This document shows, one piece after another, positions 1-14,797 of a stretch of DNA of 64,000 nt. This stretch comes from Latrodectus hesperus. Its lineage: Eukaryota; Arthropoda; Arachnida; Araneae; Theridiidae. A model generated the notes under the pieces. The model had not been told where the DNA came from. It made no database searches and was given only the letters and a program-made list of their open reading frames with translations. The stretch is taken from assembly GCA_037975125.1 (NCBI GenBank), contig CM075853.1, positions 71,340,109-71,404,108 on the forward strand, given 5' to 3'. The stretch's first letter is position 1, and each line of letters opens with the position of its first letter. The position numbers were made by a program, and so were the translations under genes.

Positions 1-1640
1 CAAAACTTAACTGTGCAGAAATAATAAATAATCAAAATTAAATAAATTAATAACGTCTAAGTGAAATTTATATGAAAATATGAAAACTATACTGATATAA
101 ATAACCATTAGACTTTTAAAGTATTTTCAAAAATTATATTGAGCTAATCTTCTCTAAAAACATCTATGAAATCAGATATAACTTCATTAACTTCTCTAAC
201 AGGATTTGCATTCACATTACCAAGAAGGTCGAAATGAATTTCAAATATCAGGGAAAACATACAGTAAACAAGTTCTCGCCGTAACTTTGTAAATTTATTA
301 TAATAAATGAAATTATATGAATAGAAAATTAGGTGTTATGCTATGTAAACAAGATATAAAGTGAATGTATGAAAAAATTTATATGATCTATTTATAAACA
401 GATAGTACAAAACCGTAATATCGTAATATCCGATAATTTAAATAGAAGTTTAAAAATGACATAAGCAATAAGAATAAATTATTAATGCAATATTCTTGGA
501 TAATTATTATAGATTTTGACATATGAATTTAAATATGTTATTTTATTACATATGTAAAATGCTTAAAATATGTTTTATAAGACTTTAAAATATAGAATTA
601 ATATGTTACTGCAACTCATTACTAAATATTATTACAAGAATACAACAGTCTCTTTAATTTACTGGATATGTAATTGTTATAAAACATTTTGTATATTTAT
701 TTTAATGCAACAGTACTGGATAAAATAATTGAAACAAAAATTGGAAAAATTAATAATTTTTCTGACAAAGGACTAGTTGAAAGTTTGCCAAAAAATAGTT
801 TTTCTGAAGGAATGGAAAGCGTAAATAAAATATTGAAATTTAGGTTCATTGATATTTTTGAGTTGCATTTGCTTATTTGTTAGTAAAGGGAATTTTTAAA
901 GTTCTTAATTTTCACGGTTTCTTCTTTTAGATGACATTTTTCTTTAAAATCGTTCACAGTTTTTTCAATTGCAAAATCATAACTTTTTGTCGTTAATTTT
1001 ATTTCTTTCAATATAAAAAATGGGAAAATAAATTTTAAAAAATAAGCTGTACATGTTGCATAAGACACAAGCTTTAAGATTAATTCAAAGAATTAAATTT
1101 CACGAAAGGTAATCTATTCTAAAATTATCTTCAGCTAAAACTGTATAAAGACGTTTTGAAAAGCTTTTGGATTGAAATCTTGTGAAAAGTTTCAAAATAA
1201 ATGTTTTTTTTAAATCTTACTAAGTTTTACATCAAATGACACACATTTTTTCCATGCGACATATGAATGCCGTTATCAGAATAAGAACAAATATTAATTT
1301 TTAATTTTGAAGTAGACTCTGATCATTATTCAAAATGTATTACCCAATATAGTGTCCAATAAATTTAAGTCTTATATTCTAGACATTACATAGAACTTCC
1401 CATAAGTGTATTTATTGTAGTTTGTGTGCATTTATATACAATTAAATACACGTTCGTAAACATTTATACACTGTTTACCATAGTTAAAATTGCAAATATA
1501 TATATTTATTAACAATATATAGAAATATTTACATTTATTATTTTTCAAAATATTACTCTATTTTTAAATAATGTTATTTAGAAAATTATTTGACTTAACA
1601 AATTTGGTATATGTTTCATAGTAAAAACGCGATTAATAAA
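1..1640. other. A+T-rich DNA, no gene seen
   Basis: I see no coding signal, RNA gene or repeat structure here. The short open frames near 689-1068 are opposite-strand frames of under 65 codons with Lys/Ile/Phe-rich, motif-free translations. Confidence 0.6.
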
Positions 1641-2090
1641 CAAGATCACCTAACCGTCACAAAACCTTATGATAGATACCCATGTAGCTTGAACCTCCCG
1701 ACTGCATACAGATATGATTATTGGCCAGCTGTTTCATTACTTGCACGTGTGAAACCAATGCTGAAACAAACGGTAAAGAGATGAATGGTTGAGAGGGACT
1801 GTTATTCCCAAGAGACTAACATATTCTGCTTTACTTATGTAGTTTCATGGGACTACTAGTTTAAACAGAATCCGTGACAACCACTGTTGAACATATAAAT
1901 ACTAGGAGTTGAAAGTCGATGAAAGAAGCAATTAGAGACAATTTTCTTCCGAAGAGAACTAAGGAAACATTTATAACTTACAAACATTTATTTTGGTGGC
2001 TTCAATGGGAGGGATTCATGTTAATTGTCGTAGATAATTTCCTATCTTCTGCTAGTACAGTGAAAACAAAAGGCTAAAGAAACCTTATAT
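1641..2090. other. GC-richer island with TATA-like motif and 52-codon frame
   Basis: Base composition rises clearly above the flanks. A TATA-like string (ATATAAATA, about 1893-1901) lies about 20 bp upstream of an ATG at 1919, which opens a 52-codon plus-strand frame ending at TAA 2075-2077. The predicted peptide has no motif or domain I recognise and no evident splice structure. It could be a promoter or first exon of an unseen gene, a conserved noncoding element, an old repeat, or chance. Only composition and the TATA spacing support it. Confidence 0.15.
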
Positions 2091-2925
2091 GCGCTTTTAA
2101 CCTATTCTCGAATCATAAGCGTACTTTTTTTGAGGTGCTGTCGGAAACCAGATTCTTTTTATGGGCGTTAACTTCCTGACAACATCGTTTAGTCCTGAAA
2201 AGAATATTAGTCTTATGATGCGACGAAAAAAATTTTAAACAAATATTACATATAATTATAAATACAATATTAATATTGTAACGTTATTTTTAAAAAAGAA
2301 AAATAAATATATTTTTATTGAAAGTAACTGAGAGTAATGGATTATTTTTTTTAATTGAATCTCCAAATTTCAAGATACTTATTCGAAAGAAAGATATAAA
2401 AATTTTCCTAAGAAGTCTCTGATTATAATTGTAACAAAATATGCAGCAGATTTAGAATAATTTCTAACATAGAGAAAAAGTAACTTTATTCATGGTGGAG
2501 TACTATTTTTTAAGTGCTAGCAACTAAATATTAATGCTTCATGATTAGAATTAAATATAATCGACTTTAATTTTTTTTAAAAAATGTATTGAAATTAATA
2601 GCAAATTTAATTTGAGTACAAAATTCTTTCCACTGATGAAATATTGATATTCAACTTTCTGAACATAAACAGAGACGGAAAAGGGAAAAATGTTCAACAC
2701 TATATTTGTATCAAGACATGTACCAGTTTCATAGAAGCGTAAGAAAAAGAAGATTGTAGTTTAAAATAGTACATTTTACATTTACTTTTAAATTAAAATA
2801 TTAGTAAATCTACATTTACTTCACTGAACGTATAGCAAAAAGTATGTTGTATGTTTATCTAATGTTTACTGTAATTAAAATCCTAAAAAAGACTAAATAA
2901 TTCCTGTTTCGTAACGAGGATGATA
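2091..2925. other. A+T-rich DNA, no gene seen
   Basis: Homopolymer-rich noncoding sequence with no recognisable feature. Confidence 0.6.
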
Positions 2926-2929
2926 TTTT

Positions 2930-3240
2930 GTTGTTGTCTTGGGCCAGTTAGAGGCTGTCAATATAGGGTGAGCTACTTCACTTTTCCAACTGAACCGTAA
3001 TTTGCTATTGAGTCCGACTTCTTCAGTACTCATATGCCATAGGAACCCGTTTATAGAGTGTGCAACCATTCACAACACATTCATACCAGGAAAAGACAAA
3101 GAGAGGAGAGAGAGAGAGAAAGTACATCTATACTCGAACCGGGATTCCCTCACAGGACCTACCTACCACAGTTAGAGAGGGTGGGAAGCTACGAGATGAT
3201 ATCAAGACCATAATTATTTAACCGTGTGGCAGTGGTTCAT
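2930..3240 (-). repeat. tRNA-like SINE candidate
   Basis: A block of markedly higher GC than its surroundings. Read on the minus strand it carries GGTTCGAGTAT (plus coordinates 3130-3140), close to the RNA polymerase III B-box consensus GGTTCRANYCC. It is preceded by CCC and followed by a (GA)n/(TC)n tract (about 3098-3120). An A-box partner about 40 nt upstream is only weakly recognisable, so the call rests on the B box, the composition and the roughly 300-bp size. I see no flanking target-site duplication. It could alternatively be another kind of dispersed repeat. Confidence 0.4.
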
Positions 3241-3245
3241 CTCCA

Positions 3246-6200
3246 AAGAATAAATTCTTAATTGAAACATCCTCAATTATTTTGAACAACAGTTCAATTG
3301 ACATTCATTTAGAATTAAAATCAGTTCACTAAGATGTGGAAAAATGTAATTGGTTTTCTAAAACTGATCTTTAGTGTGTTTTTTTTTTTTTTTTTTTTGC
3401 AAAATAGGAAAAAAATATATAGTTTTAACAGTAAAAATATGACATAAAAAGTGTGTTACTTAAATATAAAGATAACACATGCATTTATATTATGTTTTTT
3501 TTTTATTTAGCCATGAATATTTTCATTTTTACCTACATAGTTCATAAATATATAAAATTTTCTTACAGTTAAAATACTTATAATTTTCTTATAACTTGAA
3601 GATTTTGCTCAGTTATAATAATTTATTTGTTCCATTTATAAAAAATTCTAATCAAAAAAATTTTTTTCGAAGATATATAATTATTAATTAAAATAAATTA
3701 AATTTAAATATTGGTAATCATTTTATTGTTTATTTCAACGGTCTTTTTGAAGGTTTTAAACAGGTTTTATATATTGAATTTTTGGGAAAATTGTGCAGGA
3801 AAAAATAGATTTTCTAACTTTTTCTAAAATATTAGTTTAAAAAGCTCTAACATAAAAATACGAAACGGAAATTAACATAACATTCTTCATTTTTAATTTT
3901 AAGATACATTATTCGATTATCAAGAAATCAAGCAGATTTAGGAACAAATTCAAAACCTAAAAGGAAAAATATTTGTTGTTTTATCATATTCATGGAAATA
4001 AAACAAGTTTAATCCAAGAATTTTACTTTTCCATCCTCGATGTGAATTTCCTTCTGAACTTTCTTTTGATAGCTCTATTTTAGTTACTTTATTATTCCTT
4101 TATAAGAACCATGGCTTTCTTGTAAGATTAAAAAAGTATTTTAAAATGAAGATAGCTTCAAAATAATACTAAATAATTAATTACTTCCCTTTAATAAGAA
4201 TACTGAGTGATTACATTAAGAGAATATTTTCTTATAAAACAATTTTAACAAAGTACTTTTCATTACAAAGTGTTTGAAGGACTTAAGTACATAAAGGATT
4301 ATATTTTATAAAGAAAAAAAAACAATTATTCAATTATATAGAAAGAATTGATTTGTCATAAATGAAAGTATAGAACATCTTTATAAGACATTATCTTTAC
4401 TATTATATTATTATTTTATTTATGTGCTGATAAACACACACATATTACTTTAATAACTATACGTTAAATCATTGTAATTTCTAAGTTATTTCTTAATATT
4501 ATCAGATGTAATGTATTTGAACATCGATAAAATACGGCATTTTTATATAAAAATAAACATAGGTTAATAAAAATGTTTAAAAACTGGAAAATTATACGCA
4601 CATTACAATTTCTAAAGAAATAAACTTATTTAAAGTTATAATGTAGAATGATATATAAGTTTAGGAAGGTAAATTATTATAATATTAATATTGAATGTTT
4701 TGAAATTCATGACCAAAATCAGAAATGTTCAGGCAATAAGATTATAAATGAATACGCTTAAAACATGGAATAAGAAATTTCATTTGATATATTTTATAAT
4801 TTACAGATATTGTTACTCATAAATGTTAATTATAATTCTTGTCAAATTTCCAATTTAGACTACTAGAATTTCTGTGTAATATGTTATACAGACTATTACG
4901 AAAAAGGAATCAATTTCGAGTCTTATCGCTGAAATGAAAAATTCTTGCACCTGAAAATGATACAATTATAAACAGAAATGTATGAAATCCTTGTTCAAAA
5001 CATGCACAGAAGATTTAGTAAAGTAAATACAGATTGAGGTGGACATTCCTGTTTTCTCTCTCTCTCACAAAAGTGCTTATTCATTCTTTCATACCTTCAT
5101 ATCTTGCTGCGTGGTGCTTCATTTTTAGGTAGTATTGAAGAGATATCTCTCAATACTTTATAGAATGATGTGTAATATACAAAATGTTAAGTAAAATGTA
5201 AGATGATTAGTCAAAATATTACCTTTTAATATTGATGCACCCATTATAATATTTCAATTTTTGTATTGCAGAAGATTTACTTTTGGCCTTAAAATGACTT
5301 AAATTTTGTGAACTTCTTCATTGGAACTAATTTTTTTTTCTGGAGAACTCTTTTTATATAGTAAATTCTTGAAGAAAAATCCGGGCAATACGGTAATAAT
5401 GCAACTCAAAGCCCATTTTAAAAACTTTACCTAAATTATACAACATATTTTTCTTTTTTTACTTCAATTAGTTTTCATATACACTTATAACATCATATAA
5501 TATTCGCTATTTAACACCCTATGATTTTATAAGTACTATCATATCGTATTCAATAGAGAATACTATATTATTATCATATTTCATTAAGATAATTGATGAA
5601 TAAAATATCGTGTACATACTTAGATTCAAAGGCATGATCTTATGGGCGGATTTTTACTTTATTGTTCACTTCAATAGCTATTGCCGGTTCTCATTATACT
5701 AAGGATTATTGACTAAATGTGAACTGAAGTAATTGGTAAAAGGTTTTTGATGTATACACTGTCCCACAACATAAAATAATTTCATTCTTGCACATAGCAA
5801 ATTCAAACAGCATATTGAATCACTTAAGCGTTTCCGCTTAATCTGTTGATAATGAGCAAACGTTCTTATTTCGAGCAGTTTTTCTTCATTGGCGAATTTT
5901 CACATCAAATGCTCAATATACTGCTTTCTAATATCTGTAAGTCCTTAGTTAGCTCAAAATTCAATTAATGGTTTCATCCGGGTAGGTACAACCAACGTAG
6001 TCAGAAAACTATTTTTCCTCTATTTGCTTAAAGAATCAGAGTCTGAATAACAGTTGTTAAGTCATTGCTTTATTTTAAGTTCTTCTTTCTAATTATATAA
6101 AAATCAATATCAACACAAAAGATTTAAATATTTCTTTTCTTTGAAAATTTTAAAGTTACAGTCAGTAAAATCACTGTAAAATGATAACTAAATAGAAAAT

Positions 6201-9040
6201 GATTAAGAAATACGAACACGTTATTTGAAGGTCAGTGCTTTTTAAAAATCATATGGTCCTTCGAATTGCAACAATAACTATATGTTTCTTCTGTTGAACT
6301 CATTATGAGTAATGTATTAGCAGTATATTTCTCTCTATCTCTCTCTAAAAGTTCGTATGATGACAATCAGTTATAGCTCGCTTAAAAAAGAATTATTCAT
6401 ATTAAAGAAATCCATATCTTTATTTTATAATTTTACTCTACAAAAATATTTTTAATACAGCAAATTTGAACCTATGATTTCTCTCCGAAAATTTGGATGC
6501 GTATAGTGCTTGTAAAAACTTTTTTATTTATTATTTTTTCAAGGAAATTATTTTTGCTACTTAAATAACATAAAAAAAACTTTTTGCCTGGATATACAAA
6601 GTAAAAATTCCAAATTTGTTTTCAAATATAATTCCCTTTTAATGAACTATGATGCAAAATAACTTTAAAATATTTGTAACAACAATTGTTATATCATCTC
6701 AAATTTATAGTAAAACTAAGTTTTGTACTTAGTAATAATTTCTGTCTTAACGGGTTACGTTTTTTATTCTGAGTAAATAAACGATATCGTTATTATTTTT
6801 AACTCAAATCTATGTACTATCGAAATATATTATTCATTTGACCACTATATTTTGATACTAATCATGTTATATTTTTCAGAAAATATAAAAATATATTACA
6901 TTAAGAAAAAGAGTTAAGTTCAGATGTACCTTGATTCTTTGTATCATAAACTTTAAACATACTAATTTTACTCAAGATATAAATTAGTTTTATGTAAGTG
7001 CACATTCAAAAAGTTAAAATTATGTTTCTTATAAATACGATTTATTTATAGAAAAGGCAGTTTTCAAAGTTTATAATGCATTATTTTTGTTACTTGTTAC
7101 AGCTAAAATCATAAAAAAATAGTTCTATTGTGGAAAAATATTTCACTTCTTTTGAGTTGCTATAATTCAGAACACACTTTCTACCAAATTAAAGCATCAA
7201 CCAATAATAGAATGAAGTAAAACCCACTAAACAAGAGAATAATAAAACAAAGGAAAATCATATTTACTATAAGATACTTTAATCTTGTAAGCCATAAAAT
7301 AAACTCCGATGTTCAAAGGCTTCAGGAAACTTAAAAAACCCGAACTCTTAAGAGGATTAGACAGGTTGAAAGCGATATCTCTACTAGTCAATACGTAATA
7401 GGAATTATTTCTCATAAGAAGCAATGGTAATTAGACACATTCTTAGCCATCTCATATACCCTATAAAAATATTTTCTTAGAAAACAGAAAAACCTTTCTC
7501 ATGTGCTAAGAATTCTGTTTCGAAATCTTTCATTGAATTTATTTTATTTTACTTTAGCAAGAACGTAGTAATCATGTTTGTCATAGATATGTATGTTACT
7601 GTTTAAAGACTATTTCACTTTCTTTCGAAAATATCAGTTTTAAATCTGACCTAGATTTCTATTCCATTCTTTCAAAATGAATTCTTAAGTTATTTGTATT
7701 TTTTAAATTTAGGATATGAAATATATGTCATTACTTTATCTTTAGTATATCTCTTTATTGTCACTAAGTCTAATAAATGAAATAATATTGAAGAAGAAGC
7801 AGATAATTCACACACACACAGTGAAATAAAATTGATATAAAATTTGCAGAAATGTAATGTTATAACGTTGGATTGTGTCAGTTAATCAAATTAATATCAA
7901 ATATTCAAATTTTCTTAATTTGTGTTGATATTTTTGTTTAATGTTTACGTTCATTATTAGTCATTATAAAACCAAGAATAGTAATATTAGCCGTTAATAA
8001 CCTAATTCACTCTGATTTTACTGTTTTCTTTCTGCTTAATCGTGGCATACGTTATAGTGGCCTTAATGTTATTTTGCGACATAACCATCCATTAATTTAT
8101 TGCCCTGTTTAAATACTTCTTGATATAATACGATAAAAAGAATTTAAACATTGAAAAAACTCACATGTTGATATTCCTACCAAAAATATCTTATGTTTTA
8201 TTCTTATTTCAATATTTTATTGTTTTTTATGCTTCCAATAGAAAAATTAACATTGGTGGTAATGAACATTTGTGGATAATTGTATGAGTTTATTATAATC
8301 ATCAAAATCATATTCCTTTATTATCTGTATCTTGTAATTATACTTTTAAACTTTCCGTTACTATTTTTGAATGCTTGTGGATTTTTTGATGCACTATTTT
8401 CACTAATATTCAAAATATAATAAAGTGGCATTTTAAGAATTTTTACATGAAAATGAATGAAGCATTTTGAAACATTTACAAGCTATGTGTATGTTTCAAG
8501 TCATTTTAAAACTTTTAATTTTTGTTACAAGTGTTCACTTTTTTTTCTTTAATTTAGGACTCTTTTGTACTTTGATTATAATATCGTCTAACATTTAATT
8601 ACTCCTCCTGTTACATTTTTGTCTGGCGGAAGAATTTATTACTAAGTTAATCTGAATTAAGATAAAAACTGATTTATATATATATGAAGATATAGATAGC
8701 TGATATATTTATGTATTATATTTATTATTTTTTTCGGAAGAACTTAGCTTTCATTCTCTCTTTAGACTTTAATAAAACTGACTTACTTAAGAATACAGAT
8801 TTACAGTATAATTTTAAAAATGTTTAACTACATTTTGTGGTAACATATCCAAGTACTGATTTAGTAATCATCATTTTGACGGATTTGTCATTATCTTGAG
8901 TAATTTCTGAATTCCCTTTTCATTAAGGTACTTTGAAGAATTGTGTTTATCTAATGAAAAAAAAGAAAGTTATAAGGATTAAAATGCTTGTATAAAAACT
9001 CATTTATTTTTTTAAAAATATTGGAATTAAAATAATTAAA
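3246..9040. other. Long A+T-rich stretch, no gene seen
   Basis: Nothing gene-like in about 5.8 kb. Small simple-sequence items are a run of about 20 T at 3379-3398, CT-rich tracts near 5055 and 6330, and a short (CA)n near 7800. A 65-codon minus-strand frame at 7227-7424 shows no recognisable domain. Confidence 0.55.
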
Positions 9041-9041
9041 A

Positions 9042-9086
9042 AGGAAATCTCTAGCATATTGTGCATAGGAAATCTCTAGCATATAT
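9042..9086. repeat. Short direct tandem repeat, period 25
   Basis: The string AGGAAATCTCTAGCATAT occurs at 9042 and again at 9067, separated by a few bases. This is a small tandem duplication. Confidence 0.8.
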
Positions 9087-9090
9087 ACCC

Positions 9091-11787
9091 TATACAGAGA
9101 GTGAGTACGGCGGGATTGTCTAAATTGCGTTAAACGTTTTAGGAATTCGTTGATACTTGAAGTTCAAGGTCAGAAATTGGCTTCAAAATAGGAGTGAGAT
9201 AAAATATTTGTAAATTTAGTATTGTATTCATTTTATGAATTTAGTATGCATTTGTTCTATTTAACAAAAGACTTATTTGATTATTTCAATTTGTTTAAAA
9301 TTTATATACACGCATAAATATATAAATATATGTACTAATATGTCTAAGGTAAAAAAATTTCAATATACAATTATTTACGTTTCAAGAAATATTATATTGT
9401 AATTTTACACAGGAAAGTAATGAAATGAAAATAAGCATTTACTTATTTACTTTTGATTTTTTATGGTAATATAAATCTTTACAACCAGTTTCTTTCCGTA
9501 TCTGCTGTTATAAAATGATTCAAAGAAAATTTCTTCCAACAAAATTAATATATATTTTTCTCAAAGTTCAACAAAAGAGTTCAATTTGCAATCGTTGTAA
9601 TTTCCCTTTTAAATTCCATATAGGAACGATGGTTATGTTTAAAAGTAGTGGATAAAGTGAAGATAAATGGTAATGATGATTAAATAAAGAATAATTGGTG
9701 AAGTTTTGTTGTTTTCTTTTCAAAGAAGAAAAAGATGAATAAGAGAAGAAAATAAAATTGATCACCAAATTTGGTTCCAAATTTTTGCTATCCGCTAAAC
9801 AATTATGATAAAAATGAAATTTTCAATAAATTCTCAAAATTTAAAAGAAGCAACAAATGCTTGTAAGAGTATTACCAATAATATTAATTCACATAAGGTT
9901 TGATCTAATCTTAAGTTTATGCATAAATGTTTAATTTCAATACAACGCATACTATTAAGAATTTAACAAGAAATGATATATTGACAAAGACTTTGGTTCA
10001 AGAGAGAAATATGAATTTGTGAAATTAGGGTAGTGTCTTTTTACCATTTCACTTAAAAAAATTTATGTTTTTAACATCTATATGGGTAATTTTTTATGTG
10101 ACTAAAATATATGCACATTCTTTCTGTGCCTAAAATATCAATGAGTGCTCACAGTGTTGGTAACATTTAGTTTCTCTGGTTGAAGAAATTGCACTTTTAA
10201 TAGTGACTTGTGAATTAATGAGATAAATTTGACTGTCGCTTTTCCTGAAAGAGATTTTTTTCTAAGATCATTTTGCAATACTACTTATTGATTCATATAC
10301 CAACTGCAAATAAGAGCTTATTTTAAGGGTATTCTTGTATATAAATAATTGCTCAGATTATAGTTGTAATAAATACTTGGAATATGTGAGCAAATATTTT
10401 GTAAGAATGTAACAGCTTCTTATAAAAAAACTATTCAAAGGAAATTGCTATAACAAATTAAGAAATAACCGGTTATTAATTTTAAATAAAATTTGAGAAT
10501 TCAGAAAGTATTAATAGTTTTTTATGGTTTTCATATCTAACAAAATATCTTTTTTTTTAATCCCTAACATTTTATTAATGTAAATAATCGATAAAGTATA
10601 TAAATTTTCCTGTGAAGAGAAGTTCGTTTCATTTGAATTAAAATGGAGTGTGTTTAAGAAACAATGTACTTATATGTTATTCATAAATGAAGCTAATATT
10701 TCTAATTGCTGTACTGCATATTATTTTATTTTGATAGATGTATTTTTTAAAAAATGGTGTTCATTATTTGTGAAGCACATTTAACTATTTACTTTACAGT
10801 AAATGTTGTCACTGAATAATGGACAATATTTAAATATACAACAATTAGTAACTTAATTTAACCAATATCGAAATAAGAAGAAATATGCTATAAATATGTT
10901 TGTCAAGTAGTAATAAAATCAGAAACTAATAATTTGTTGATCTTTTCAATTACGTACAAATGTTCGCTGAAATGAATGTCTTCTATATCTTCATGCGATA
11001 AAAAATATTTACAGAAAACAATGATTTGAGATTTTATCAAAAATAAACATATTGATTTTCAGGTCATATTAAACACCCTTTTCAATATTTGGGAAGGCTA
11101 AAAAATTTTCTATCATAAACTTTTTCCACGGTGTGAAAAGTAAATGATTAAATAAAACATAAACAAAATGTGGTAAACGATGAATGACATTTCTATTGTA
11201 ATTTTCTAACATTTTCACTGTCGACCCATTAAACATACAGAAAGGAAATGCCTTCCATTGAAACAAAAATTTTTTTTGAATACAGATGAATATAAAATAA
11301 AAGATAGGATTGGAATAAAATTTATTTCATAATTTCTTTTTTAAAACCAGATATTTTCTTTAAAGCTGACATAAAGTTAATTCCTCATTTATTTTAATCA
11401 AAAATAAAAGTCATTATATTCTGATATTCACTTTATGTTCAAACTTTGAAAATATTTTATTTTTAATATAATTATTCAATAATATTTGGAAATTATAGTT
11501 TTTGCTTACCAAAATTTCATATTAAAACATTTTTCAATTGCTTTTAAGGAAATATCATTTTATCTTTAGACACACAAATATAATTTCCTGTTGTATTTTA
11601 GATGAGTAACTTTTATTCCTGTGTTTTAATAGTTTTTCTTATTTTAATAATTAAAATTTTTTTAGATCTCTGGATACTATCAATCATTATACTTAATTAA
11701 GTGCTTCTTCTAAACAGAAAAAATTTTGGTGCATTTTTTATACGTTCTTTTTTTAGACCTTTGCATTACTTTATTTATTTAGTCTTC
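9091..11787. other. A+T-rich DNA, no gene seen
   Basis: No coding, RNA or mobile-element signal. Minus-strand frames at 9568-9780 and 11069-11266 are low-complexity and unrecognised. Confidence 0.55.
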
Positions 11788-11825
11788 TATATATACATAT
11801 ATATTTATATATATATATATATATA

Positions 11826-11920
<95 letters not shown>
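11788..11920. repeat. (TA)n microsatellite, imperfect 5' part
   Basis: About 130 bp of alternating TA. The first 45 bp are interrupted (TACATATATATTTATA and TATAAATATTATA variants); the rest is perfect. Confidence 0.97.
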
Positions 11921-11921
<1 letters not shown>

Positions 11922-14690
11922 TTTCCTCTTTAATAACAGATTAGTATTTTTGAAATTTTTGATTTTTTTTTTCATATAGATGAGAATACTAACAGGACTT
12001 GCGCAACAAATATTTTTACCTAAAGATCTGATTCTTAAAATGCTTATTACAAAGGTTATTTTTATTTCTCTAATTTATTTTATTCATTCATGTGTGAGGG
12101 AATAATATCTTCAAATGTCATTTTTTCACATTCTATTCAAGTTAATTTTCTTTTTTTTTTGTTCATGTCTTTTCAATTTTCTGTATTTTATACAATTTTA
12201 TGTTACTCATAAAGTATTTTCTTTTTGACAGCTTCATATAATTGTTTTAAAATATTGAAGATTTATTTTCTTATAATTCTCATCATAATCAGCATATGGT
12301 TTTCTCCAAAGTCAGCACATAATAAAATGTATAGGCACTATTCAATTTAGCAGGAACAGTCTGTGTTTTCTAGTTTTCATAATTTTGGAAGTTTGCAGTG
12401 TCATAATTTTTTCTATAAATAATTACTTGTCACATAGGCAATGTAATAGCTGCCCACGTATATTACATGCATTAAAATTATTCATAGATTGCTAATATTA
12501 AGAAATTTGTAATTTATATAATTATAAATATTTTATTTTCAGTTATATATAGTAATTCTTAATTGAGTTAAGAGACAAAGTCTACTTTTGTGTGTATGAA
12601 ATGTCCTCCTTATTTCTTATTTGTTTTGTTCTTAAAATATAATAGTTTAAAATAACACTATTCCGACTTATGCATAGAATTAATATATCATTCAATGATA
12701 ACTTTATTTTATTGGTTATCATTTAGAAGTGTTTTAATGTTTTGCTTTCATTATTTTTTCATAAAAAACTTTTATTTAAGATAATATATTATAAAATACG
12801 GAGCATTATATTTAATGTATTTAATAATGTTTATTTATTTCTTATTTTGGACACATTGGTGCCTTCTGCATATGAATTACTTCAAGATCATTCTCAATCT
12901 TTTAGAATGGGTGTATACGTTTATTACTTTGAAATTTCGTGTACTGATTTTTTATACCAATTTATGGTTTCATGAATTCTTATAGATGTGTCGAAGTTGA
13001 AAATTTTTTTAAATTCTTTGAATTCATTAAATTTAAATTTTTGCTCATTTTTTTATTTATTGCTTTACAACATTAAAGTACTTTCTATTTTGCCTTTATT
13101 CAAGCTCATTCAGGCATACATTTTCTGCTTAAGACGATTTCTAGCTCCATTCTGAACTCAGTTAATATTTTTAGACTATCCTCATTTATTATTTTATAGA
13201 GAAAACAAAACTTGGCTCATCTTCATTATTTATTTTACGAAAAGTAAAACTTTAAACTTTGACACAAAGAGAAAACAAAAACTTTTTGCTCTATTCATCT
13301 TGTGATTTCTTCTTTTGAGAATATCACATTAACTTTCTTGAAAGCATTCTTTTTGGAAAAATCTTAAAATTGTTTTTTAATTAATTTATCATTCTGTAAA
13401 TAAAATATATCTTAAAGGAATGCGTATAAAAAGATAAAAATGAGGCCATATTTCTTGAGATTTGATATTGAATATGCATTGTACAATCCTATGTACATTG
13501 ATAATAAAATAATATAATAGTGATTTTATAATTCGTGTATAATAAATATTCAATTATTTTATAGATAAGAATAAATGTTCATAAGAACATAAAAAATTGT
13601 ATATAAAAATGCAAATAAAATATCACATTTACTTGACAAACTATGGTTTGTTTCACTTTTTAAATTTATTATTTAATAAAATATATATTAACTATAAAAA
13701 TTATGAAATTCTTCATCTTAATAAATTAAGAGTTAAGTCATTTTTATTTCATAGAAGAATACTTAGTATTTATTTGCTATTAGAATGTAAAAATACTTTT
13801 TACTTTTATTTGAATTAGTATAAAAATGCTTTCATAAGATTTTTCCAAAAAGTCTTAAGCTCGCAATTATTTCCTAATTTCATAATATGTTTAAAAACCT
13901 GTTTTAATGATGCATTAATTGATTACTGTAAGTTTTAAGATATTACTGAAATTGTGTGTCATAACTCTGATATTATATCTATTAATTAGAACAATTACTA
14001 ACTTTTATAATTGGAAAAATTATATCAGTAATGTAATTGATACCGGAAATGTTAACAAATCAAACTTTTGAAAAACATTTTAAAAAGTATTATTGTAATA
14101 TGTTTTATTAGCTTTGTTTAATCTCTTAAATATATATATATAACTAGTAAACATTCTTAAAACTTTTTGCGAAACGTGCCTTATTTGACAAAAGCCTAAA
14201 GCAATATATAATGTATTAACTATTTATTTTTTGATTATTAAACATAATATTCTGTTACTCATAAAATTTGAATAATGAAAATGTAGCTAATAGCAGAAAT
14301 TAATAATTTAAACTATCATTCTAAAATAAAATTCTATCAATAAAACTTAAGAATGGTTTTATAATATTTTTTACTCTCACATAAATGAAAGTAAAGAAAA
14401 AATATGCTTAGATTATTCTTTAATCTTAAATGTACAGTTATGTGAATATTTTGATGATGTGCAATTTTATCGAATATCAATATAAATAATTTTATTGAAA
14501 TAATATATAAAATAAATCTAGTTTGGAGTAGAAATATTTATATTACTATAGATATATAGCAGAGTTTATGTGTTGATAAGTGTAACGTTTCCCCTTTCCA
14601 TTATTGAAATTTAGCTACAAAATACATTTATTTTAGTTTATAATCCTAATATCTGGTTGCTTCTAGGGTTTCTACCTTTAAGTAGAATAC
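11921..14690. other. A+T-rich DNA, no gene seen
   Basis: T-rich on the plus strand. The open frames at 12742-12975 and 13597-13818 translate to Phe/Leu/Tyr/Ile-rich peptides with no domain, as expected by chance in such DNA. Confidence 0.55.
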
Positions 14691-14797
14691 TACAAGGGAC
14701 GAAAGTGATAGCAACTTGTACAGGGGCACCCAATGGATGTGTTATCTTTGCCTGAAAGTAAATGAATCTTAATAATTTAAAAACAAGTACAAAACAG

